Shown: piece after piece, positions 1 to 4,278 of the stretch
Layout: each line of letters begins with the position of its first letter
How positions within the stretch are numbered: position 1 is the stretch's first letter
From: Campylobacterales bacterium
GTDB taxonomy: Bacteria; Campylobacterota; Campylobacteria; Campylobacterales; QNZT01
Assembly: GCA_026985685.1 (NCBI GenBank)
Contig: JALSQA010000024.1
Location: 1 to 5,449 of the forward strand
Length of the DNA: 5,449 nucleotides
Direction of reading: 5' to 3'
Notes under the pieces: generated by a model
The model's database searches: none
What the model saw: only the letters and a program-made list of their open reading frames with translations
Told to the model about the DNA's origin: nothing
Position numbers and translations under genes: made by a program

Positions 1-281
1 TTACTCCTACACACTTTACAAACTTTAGACCAATGACAGAGATTGGAAAAGACGGTATTATGACAAAAGAGGGTGTAGAGATAACTAATACAAGTGATAT
101 TAAGATTGTCGCAAGACAAGAGAAAAAACTTTATCAAGGACGTTTTAATTGTTCACAATGTCATGCTCCGCAAGCAGAAGTAAAACCTTTGGTTAAAAAT
201 ACTTTTACACCGGATTTTAGAAAGGCAGATGAAAAGAAAAAGTCTAATCTCATAGATGTCATGAATGAAGGTGTCCAGTAG
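1..281 (+). CDS. napB: NapB, di-haem cytochrome c subunit of periplasmic nitrate reductase (5' partial)
   Basis: This is the C-terminal 92 codons of NapB, open from the left edge (first full codon at base 3) to TAG at 279-281. NapB is the periplasmic subunit that passes electrons to the molybdenum enzyme NapA. The fragment opens with a T-P-T-H-F segment, matching the family's S/T-H-F motif whose His serves as a haem ligand, and carries one complete haem-binding motif CSQCH (fragment residues 50-54, bases 150-164) followed by A-P-Q-A, close to the family's CHVPQA signature. The first haem motif and the signal peptide lie upstream of the window. An internal ATG at base 33 is not the start because the homologous sequence continues through it. 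The stop overlaps the napF start by one base, placing napB in one operon with napF. Identification is by family motifs plus context and is firm. Confidence 0.93.
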   Translation, partial: TPTHFTNFRPMTEIGKDGIMTKEGVEITNTSDIKIVARQEKKLYQGRFNCSQCHAPQAEVKPLVKNTFTPDFRKADEKKKSNLIDVMNEGVQ

Positions 282-823
282 TGGCAAGTAGACGTGATTT
301 TTTGACGGCATTTAAAAAGCCGTTGGAAAAGGTTGTCTCTCCCAAAGATAAAGAGTTGATTGTGAGACCTCCTTATGGAGAATCAGAGTTATTATTTAGT
401 CGTGGCTGTAGCAGCTGTGATACAAAAGCTTGTGAATCTTCATGTGAAGAGGAGATTATTGTGATACGAGCTGATGGTACACCTATGTTAAACTTTACAA
501 AAAAAGGCTGTACCTTTTGTGAAGCTTGTGCTCTTGCTTGTGAAGAAGGTGTTTTAACATTAGAAAATATCCATACTAGTGAACATATCAATGCTAAGTT
601 TCTAATCATGCCTAATTCTTGTGTAGCACATAATGGTGTCATATGTTTCTCTTGTAAAGAGCCTTGTATAGATGATGCGATATTATTTAACGGTATGTTT
701 AATCCTGTTATTGACATGGAGTTATGTACGGGTTGTGGTTATTGCTTAAGTAGATGTCCTACAAAAGCGATATCATATGAAGCTGTTGAGATTTTACCAA
801 AGGAGATATCAAATGAGTCTTGA
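281..823 (+). CDS. napF: NapF, polyferredoxin of the Nap system
   Basis: NapF is a 180-residue cytoplasmic iron-sulfur protein linked to the NapGH quinol dehydrogenase and to maturation of NapA. Four cysteine groups can be seen, each able to hold a [4Fe-4S] cluster: C43/46/51/55, C77/80/83/87, C114/122/125/129 and C149/152/155/159. The order, including the widely spaced third group, matches E. coli NapF. Group 1 has four residues rather than two between its second and third Cys, an unusual spacing. The N-terminus M-A-S-R-R-D-F-L resembles a twin-arginine motif, but no hydrophobic stretch follows, as is typical for NapF, which stays in the cytoplasm. The start is GTG at 281, sharing one base with the napB stop (TAGTG), with AAGG at 268-271 as ribosome site. 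Its 3' end overlaps the next gene by 11 bases. Confidence 0.93.
   Translation: MASRRDFLTAFKKPLEKVVSPKDKELIVRPPYGESELLFSRGCSSCDTKACESSCEEEIIVIRADGTPMLNFTKKGCTFCEACALACEEGVLTLENIHTSEHINAKFLIMPNSCVAHNGVICFSCKEPCIDDAILFNGMFNPVIDMELCTGCGYCLSRCPTKAISYEAVEILPKEISNES
800..806 (+). promoter_or_regulatory. Ribosome binding site for the acidic Nap-cluster gene
   Basis: AAGGAGA lies inside the last codons of napF (K-E-I region), with a 6-7 base gap to ATG at 813. It supports the start at 813 over an in-frame ATG at 777, which has no comparable site and would extend the overlap with napF to 47 bases. Confidence 0.75.
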
Positions 824-1166
824 AAAAAAATATCCAAAACTATTTGGGCTACTTGAGGATACAACATTTGTTGATAGTCCAAGAGACTTAGTAGTAGTGG
901 ATGAAAATTATGATGATATTGATTCAGATGAGTTTGATGTATTTGATCCTAGTGATTATAACTTTTTAGTCTATATAACGCCTAGAGTTCAAGATGCTTT
1001 GGGTGAAGAGGGGATAGGTCAATTGGTAAAAAGATTGGAAAGTGATAAAAGATTTGAAGATTTTTTTGCAAGTGAAATTGATATGTATGGGATAAAAGTA
1101 ACTGATATGGATGAAGAAAGTATAGGAGATTTGATCATAAAGGTTATAGAAGAGGAATTATTATGA
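813..1166 (+). CDS. Small acidic protein of unknown function in the nap operon
   Basis: I do not recognise this 117-residue protein. It has 32 Asp/Glu against 11 Lys/Arg, no cysteines, no signal peptide and no membrane segment, so it should be a soluble cytoplasmic protein. Residues 1-20 look like a short helix, residues 21-48 are an Asp-rich, probably flexible stretch, and residues 49-117 look like a compact alpha/beta domain (hydrophobic strand F-L-V-Y-I-T, then amphipathic helices ending in I-E-E-E-L-L). It overlaps napF by 11 bases and napL by 4 (ATGA), so it is translated with both. The tight packing between napF and napL suggests a role in assembling or regulating Nap, for example as a partner of cytoplasmic NapF or NapD, but that is inference from position only. 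Start chosen at ATG 813 from the AAGGAGA site. Confidence 0.85.
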   Translation: MSLEKKYPKLFGLLEDTTFVDSPRDLVVVDENYDDIDSDEFDVFDPSDYNFLVYITPRVQDALGEEGIGQLVKRLESDKRFEDFFASEIDMYGIKVTDMDEESIGDLIIKVIEEELL

Positions 1167-2116
1167 TAAAAATATTAGTTATTTTATTGTTGATGATTTG
1201 TTCTATGTATGCCAAAGAGTATCAGCCAATTTCTCAAATCCAGGCAAGTGGTATAGCAAAAGATATGGTTTTGAAAGATGATAAACTATATATAGGTACT
1301 GATCATGGAATGTTACAAGTATATGATTTAAAATCGAAAAAATTTATCAAGCATATTGATATCCCAAAAGTTAAAGATTTTATGGGTGATGAAATCTTTG
1401 CAAGGGTTAGTAGTGTAGATTTTTATGATGGAAGATATCTACTTTTGAGTGATAGTGGTAAAGGTGGTTATGCCAATCTTTGGTTACATGAGAATAATAC
1501 GACAAAACAGTTATTAAGTGCAAAAGATAAAAGAGCACTGGTCAAGGCACGTTTTATAGATAAAGAGCATATTTTACTAGGCTATCTTGGAAATGAAGCT
1601 TCATTACTTGATGTTAATACAAAAAAAGAGAGATATAGAGTGCAGCTTAGTGAATCAAAATTTTCTGATTTTGCTTTAAATGAAGATAGAAGCAGAGCAG
1701 TTTTTAGCTGTGAAAGTGGTATATTGTATGTGATTGATACAAAAACAGGTAAAGTTATAAGAGAGCTAAAAGGGCAAAATCTTGACAATGTTTATAAGGT
1801 TGATTACAAAAATCACAAAGTCTCAGCAGCAGGACAAGATAGACGTGGGTCGATTTATGATGTAGATAGTGGAAAGGGTGAGTATATTCAGGGAAGTTTT
1901 TTGATTTATGCTACGGGATTGAGTCCTAGTGCAAGACTGGTTGCTTTTGCAATGGATGAACAAAACAATATCTCTATTTACAGTGTCAGTACAAAATCTA
2001 AGATAGCTTTGCTAAAAGGACAAAAAAGTACACTAAATACAATTATATTTAAAGATGAAGAAACTCTTTTTTCTTCAAGTGATGATAAAACGATTATGCA
2101 GTGGAAATTAAAATAA
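1163..2116 (+). CDS. napL: NapL, exported WD40/PQQ-like beta-propeller protein
   Basis: NapL is a periplasmic beta-propeller protein found in Nap clusters of Campylobacterota; its exact role is unresolved. The 317-residue product starts with a clear Sec signal: M-I-K, a hydrophobic core (about residues 3-15) and a likely signal peptidase I site after S-M-Y-A (residue 17). The rest consists of repeating beta-rich units of about 40 residues with blade-like elements such as I-G-T-D-H-G-M-L-Q-V-Y-D, G-I-L-Y-V-I-D-T-K-T-G-K-V and, at the C-terminus, S-S-S-D-D-K-T-I-M-Q-W-K, the typical W-K/W-D end of a WD40 blade. The start ATG overlaps the previous stop as ATGA. Its place directly before napD is the napFLD order known from Wolinella succinogenes, apart from the extra gene between napF and napL. 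Family call is firm by fold and position; sequence conservation in this family is low. Confidence 0.85.
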   Translation: MIKILVILLLMICSMYAKEYQPISQIQASGIAKDMVLKDDKLYIGTDHGMLQVYDLKSKKFIKHIDIPKVKDFMGDEIFARVSSVDFYDGRYLLLSDSGKGGYANLWLHENNTTKQLLSAKDKRALVKARFIDKEHILLGYLGNEASLLDVNTKKERYRVQLSESKFSDFALNEDRSRAVFSCESGILYVIDTKTGKVIRELKGQNLDNVYKVDYKNHKVSAAGQDRRGSIYDVDSGKGEYIQGSFLIYATGLSPSARLVAFAMDEQNNISIYSVSTKSKIALLKGQKSTLNTIIFKDEETLFSSSDDKTIMQWKLK

Positions 2117-2117
2117 C

Positions 2118-2122
2118 AGGAG
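2118..2122 (+). promoter_or_regulatory. napD: Ribosome binding site deciding the napD start
   Basis: AGGAG lies two bases after the napL stop codon, with eight bases to ATG at 2131. It rules in this start over the in-frame GTG at 2101, which lies inside napL, has no such site, and would add ten residues absent from the NapD family's N-terminus. Confidence 0.75.
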
Positions 2123-2130
2123 ATAAAAAC

Positions 2131-2478
2131 ATGAACATATCAAGTATAGTGATACAATGTAAACAAGAAAATTTTGAAAAAGTAAAAACATGGTGCGAAC
2201 AAAGTGATTTATGTGATTACCATTTTGGTGAAGCTAAAATAGGTAAAATTATTGTCACTATTGAAGGTGCAGGTGTTAGTGAAGAGATTGAGAAGCTTAC
2301 AAAGATACAACAGGCACCAGGTGTTATTACAGCCGATATGATGATGAGTTATCAAGAAGAGCTTGATGAAGAGATCAAAAAATTAAATGCTGCAGATGCA
2401 GTACCTGCAATGTTAAATGATGATACAATTGATGTTAAAGATATCGTTTACAATGGAGATTTGAAAAAGAAATTTTAA
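2131..2478 (+). CDS. napD: NapD, chaperone for maturation of NapA
   Basis: NapD is a small cytoplasmic chaperone that binds the twin-arginine signal peptide of NapA and holds back export until the molybdenum cofactor and Fe-S cluster are inserted. The 115-residue product begins M-N-I-S-S-I-V-I, the standard NapD first strand, and shows the ferredoxin-like beta-alpha-beta pattern: strand (3-8), helix (12-22), strand (I-I-V-T-I-E-G, 40-46), helix (E-E-I-E-K-L, 50-57), then the P-G-V-I-T-A-D-M-M-M-S-Y-Q segment near residues 63-75, equivalent to the family's G-V-x-x-A-x-x-x-Y-H/Q. About 30 acidic residues-rich positions after that segment form a C-terminal extension relative to the 87-residue E. 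coli protein. It follows napL by 14 bases and ends the nap operon. Confidence 0.9.
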   Translation: MNISSIVIQCKQENFEKVKTWCEQSDLCDYHFGEAKIGKIIVTIEGAGVSEEIEKLTKIQQAPGVITADMMMSYQEELDEEIKKLNAADAVPAMLNDDTIDVKDIVYNGDLKKKF

Positions 2479-2490
2479 CATTAAATAAGA

Positions 2491-2496
2491 TACAAT
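2491..2496 (+). promoter_or_regulatory. Possible -10 element for the Crp/Fnr regulator gene
   Basis: TACAAT lies 38 bases before the regulator's ATG in the 56-base gap after napD. No -35 hexamer at proper spacing is visible (TTGAAA at 2461 is 24 bases away), but weak or absent -35 elements are usual for sigma-70 promoters in Campylobacterota. No FNR-type box was found in this gap. The regulator could equally be read through from nap, as no terminator is apparent after napD. Confidence 0.3.
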
Positions 2497-2534
2497 ATAT
2501 CCCATATTCTTTTTAAAGAAACAAAGGCAATGAG

Positions 2535-3179
2535 ATGGGATATAATTTAAAAGAGATACCGTTTTTCTCAAAAATGAGCGAAGAAAATATTAAAAGACTT
2601 TCTAGTATCTCATTTTTTAAAAAATATCATGCAGATGAATTGCTTTTTTATGAAGGTGATGAACCTAAATATCTATATATCTTACTTGATGGAGTACTTA
2701 GACTTTATAAAACAAGTCCCAAAGGACAAGAGATATATATTCATCAGTTTGTTCCAACTTCTATGATAGGTGAATTAGCAAATTTTGAAAATATAAAATT
2801 CCCTGCTTCTGCAAAATTTATCACTAGTGGAACTATTCTTAAAATAGAGTATAAAAAATTAGAAGAAGATTTCTTCAAAAATCCCGAAATTTGTATGCAA
2901 ATCATACGTTCTTTGACAACAAAAGTAAAAATTCTTTCAAATGTAATTCATCAAGAGATGATTCTTACATCTGAAGCAAAAGTTGCTCAATTTATCAATG
3001 AACATTCAGAACTTTTTGAAAATATACGAAATAATCAAATAGCTGCTATTTTAAATGTCTCTCCTGAGACACTATCTCGCACACTTGGTAAGCTCAAAAA
3101 AGATGGTATCATTAGTATAGATAAAAAACATGCAGTTACGATTCATGATACTGAAGCACTAAAAATATTGTACTCATAA
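2535..3179 (+). CDS. Crp/Fnr-family transcriptional regulator (nitrogen-oxide/NO responsive candidate)
   Basis: This 214-residue protein has the full Crp/Fnr layout: an N-terminal cyclic-nucleotide-type beta-roll (about 8-115, with F-Y-E-G-D-E-P and M-I-G-E-L-A-N-F motifs), a long dimerisation helix (about 116-142) and a C-terminal winged helix-turn-helix (about 145-205). The recognition helix reads S-P-E-T-L-S-R-T-L, with E178, S181 and R182 in the E-x-x-S-R arrangement that FNR uses to read TTGA half-sites. The only cysteine is C120, so the FNR oxygen-sensing [4Fe-4S] cluster is absent; DNR/NnrR-like NO sensing or the NssR-type regulators of Campylobacterota are better comparisons. It sits between nap and nor, which suggests control of one or both, and the nor promoter carries a matching box. 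ATG at 2535 is preceded by AAAGG at 2523-2527. Family is certain; the signal is inferred. Confidence 0.92.
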   Translation: MGYNLKEIPFFSKMSEENIKRLSSISFFKKYHADELLFYEGDEPKYLYILLDGVLRLYKTSPKGQEIYIHQFVPTSMIGELANFENIKFPASAKFITSGTILKIEYKKLEEDFFKNPEICMQIIRSLTTKVKILSNVIHQEMILTSEAKVAQFINEHSELFENIRNNQIAAILNVSPETLSRTLGKLKKDGIISIDKKHAVTIHDTEALKILYS

Positions 3180-3210
3180 ACTTCTGTTTTTCAACCTTTT
3201 TCTAACCTTC

Positions 3211-3224
3211 TTGACTTATATCAA
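3211..3224 (+). promoter_or_regulatory. FNR/NnrR-type operator upstream of the nor genes
   Basis: TTGACTTATATCAA has perfect TTGA and TCAA half-sites separated by six bases and differs from the FNR consensus TTGAT-N4-ATCAA at only one position. Its centre lies 41.5 bases upstream of the start expected from the TACAAT -10 element at 3247-3252, the standard class II activator position for Crp/Fnr proteins. The likely binder is the regulator encoded immediately upstream, whose recognition helix carries the E-x-x-S-R residues that read TTGA. Confidence 0.8.
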
Positions 3225-3246
3225 TCATTAAAAGTTATTATTTTTA

Positions 3247-3252
3247 TACAAT
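3247..3252 (+). promoter_or_regulatory. Predicted -10 element of the nor operon promoter
   Basis: TACAAT (in the context T-A-T-A-C-A-A-T) lies 22 bases after the FNR-type box. With a start about seven bases downstream, near 3259, the transcript would have a leader of about 27 bases before ATG 3286. No -35 hexamer is needed where an activator occupies -41.5. Confidence 0.6.
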
Positions 3253-3285
3253 TACACTTGTAGTACTAATATAGTAGGAGATTGT

Positions 3286-3609
3286 ATGAAAGAAGTGTAT
3301 TTAAACATGCCACAGCTCGCTCCTGAGGATTTTTTGCCAATTTTTACATCTGCGACACTGGTAATGATTTTTGGGATTATTTTTGTGGGGTTGTATACTT
3401 TTGCCAAGCTTGAAAAAATTCCTCCATTTTATCAATATGTTGGTTATATTTTTTGGTTTGGCTGTGCATACTCTCTTTATATGCTCAGTACTCTGGTTGG
3501 TAGTGGTGATTTTACAAGAAAAGTATTGATGATGGCAATGTTAGCATATTTGATATTGCCACATTTTATATACTTTTTGATGCATGAGAGTCACGAAAGA
3601 CACGATTAA
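3286..3609 (+). CDS. Small three-helix membrane protein, first gene of the nor operon, function unknown
   Basis: The 107-residue product is very hydrophobic, with three likely membrane segments at about 17-40, 50-72 and 79-99, joined by short loops (K-L-E-K-I-P-P-F and G-S-G-D-F-T-R-K). The C-terminal tail is His-rich (H100, H103, H106) with H93 inside the last helix; there is one cysteine, C60, and no haem c motif. I do not recognise the family. Small membrane proteins such as NorF, NorE or the Thermus NorH accompany other NO reductases, but I cannot match this one to any of them from sequence. It starts at ATG 3286 with AGGAG at 3276-3280, directly behind the FNR-box promoter, and is followed 12 bases later by norC, so it is likely co-expressed and may help assemble, stabilise or feed electrons to NorCB. 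Confidence 0.85.
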   Translation: MKEVYLNMPQLAPEDFLPIFTSATLVMIFGIIFVGLYTFAKLEKIPPFYQYVGYIFWFGCAYSLYMLSTLVGSGDFTRKVLMMAMLAYLILPHFIYFLMHESHERHD

Positions 3610-3615
3610 AGGAGG
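3608..3615 (+). promoter_or_regulatory. norC: Strong ribosome binding site of norC
   Basis: AAAGGAGG is an eight-base near-complete match to the anti-Shine-Dalgarno sequence, overlapping the stop codon of the preceding gene and six bases before ATG 3622. It fixes the norC start. Confidence 0.8.
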
Positions 3616-3621
3616 TATCAC

Positions 3622-4278
3622 ATGGCAGAACAACCAAAATCTGTTTGGAGCAGTATATCGTTTTGGAGACGATCAGCTGCATGGGTAACAGGATTTGCAG
3701 TAGTCTTACTGGTATGGCTCACGTTCGATACGATGGGACAGATCAAAATGGGAACAGATGCAGATCTGCAAAAGGGTGTAACTAAAAGAGTTCCGGCTCC
3801 AACGGTTATCAATTATCATATCACGTATGAAATGAATGAAAAAAGAGGTCATGAAGCACCTGTGATTGGTGATAAAGAGCCATTTTTCGGTAAAGAACAA
3901 AGTGTGAAAGAAGCGGCTGCTTTACTTCATCTTGGAAAACTTACATCTCAGGCAAAGAACTGTATGAATTGTCATACTCTTTTAGGAAATGGAGCATATT
4001 ATGCACCAGATCTTACTAAAGCCTGGTTAGATCCTGCATGGAGTAAAGATGGTCCGATGATGGGTATGACTGGAAAAAGTACAAGAGAAGAGGCGATGGC
4101 GGAATTTTTACAGCATCCGTCAAAATATCCAACACATGCACGAATGATGCCTGATCTTGGTATTACTGCACAAGAAGCAAAAGGTTTAGTTGCATTTTTA
4201 AAACATATGAGCTCTATCGATACAAATGGTTTCCCAAGAAACTTTGGTAAAGAGCAAGGAGGCACTTATGCTAAATAG
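3622..4278 (+). CDS. norC: NorC, membrane-anchored cytochrome c subunit of nitric oxide reductase
   Basis: NorC takes electrons from periplasmic donors and passes them to NorB for reduction of NO to N2O. The 218-residue protein has one N-terminal membrane anchor (about 18-36) with the rest in the periplasm. The haem c motif is CMNCH (C114, C117, H118), followed by T-L-L-G-N-G-A-Y-Y-A-P-D-L, nearly identical to the family signature H-T-L-L-G-x-G-A-Y-x-A-P-E-L. The axial Met is probably M176 in R-M-M-P-D-L-G-I-T, and the C-terminal S-I-D-T-N-G-F-P matches the family's x-I-N-T-x-x-W-P. Compared with the roughly 150-residue NorC of Pseudomonas, about 50 extra residues lie between the membrane anchor and the haem, plus a few between His118 and Met176. 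It overlaps norB by 11 bases, so the two subunits are translationally coupled. Confidence 0.95.
   Translation: MAEQPKSVWSSISFWRRSAAWVTGFAVVLLVWLTFDTMGQIKMGTDADLQKGVTKRVPAPTVINYHITYEMNEKRGHEAPVIGDKEPFFGKEQSVKEAAALLHLGKLTSQAKNCMNCHTLLGNGAYYAPDLTKAWLDPAWSKDGPMMGMTGKSTREEAMAEFLQHPSKYPTHARMMPDLGITAQEAKGLVAFLKHMSSIDTNGFPRNFGKEQGGTYAK
4256..4262 (+). promoter_or_regulatory. norB: Ribosome binding site of norB inside norC
   Basis: AAGGAGG is encoded within the last codons of norC (Q-G-G region), five bases before ATG 4268. It supports an 11-base overlap of norC and norB and near-equal subunit production. Confidence 0.8.

Noticed and set aside
373..717. Minus-strand open frame of 114 codons opposite napF
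   Set aside because: It mirrors a well-identified iron-sulfur gene, has no ribosome site of note and no recognisable protein features. The other minus-strand frames opposite napL, norC and its neighbour were rejected for the same reason.
777..812. Upstream ATG at 777 as the start of the acidic nap-cluster protein
   Set aside because: It would overlap napF by 47 bases and lacks a good ribosome site; the added residues (basic and aromatic) are unlike the rest of the protein and are a frame-shifted reading of napF.
1187..1204. Lipoprotein signal in NapL around Cys13
   Set aside because: The residues before the Cys are L-M-I, not a lipobox with a small residue at -1; the S-M-Y-A site fits signal peptidase I better.
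2507..2520. Palindrome TTCTTTTTAAAGAA after napD as a terminator or operator
   Set aside because: It is AT-rich with a two-base loop and has no following T tract, so it would be a very weak hairpin; such palindromes are common in DNA of this composition, and it does not fit the FNR box pattern.
3180..3215. T-rich stretch after the regulator gene as a rho-independent terminator
   Set aside because: There are runs of T but no GC-containing inverted repeat before them, so no terminator can be supported.
3261..3268. Palindrome TAGTACTA in the predicted nor leader
   Set aside because: Only eight bases, perfectly self-complementary without a loop; too short to claim as an operator.
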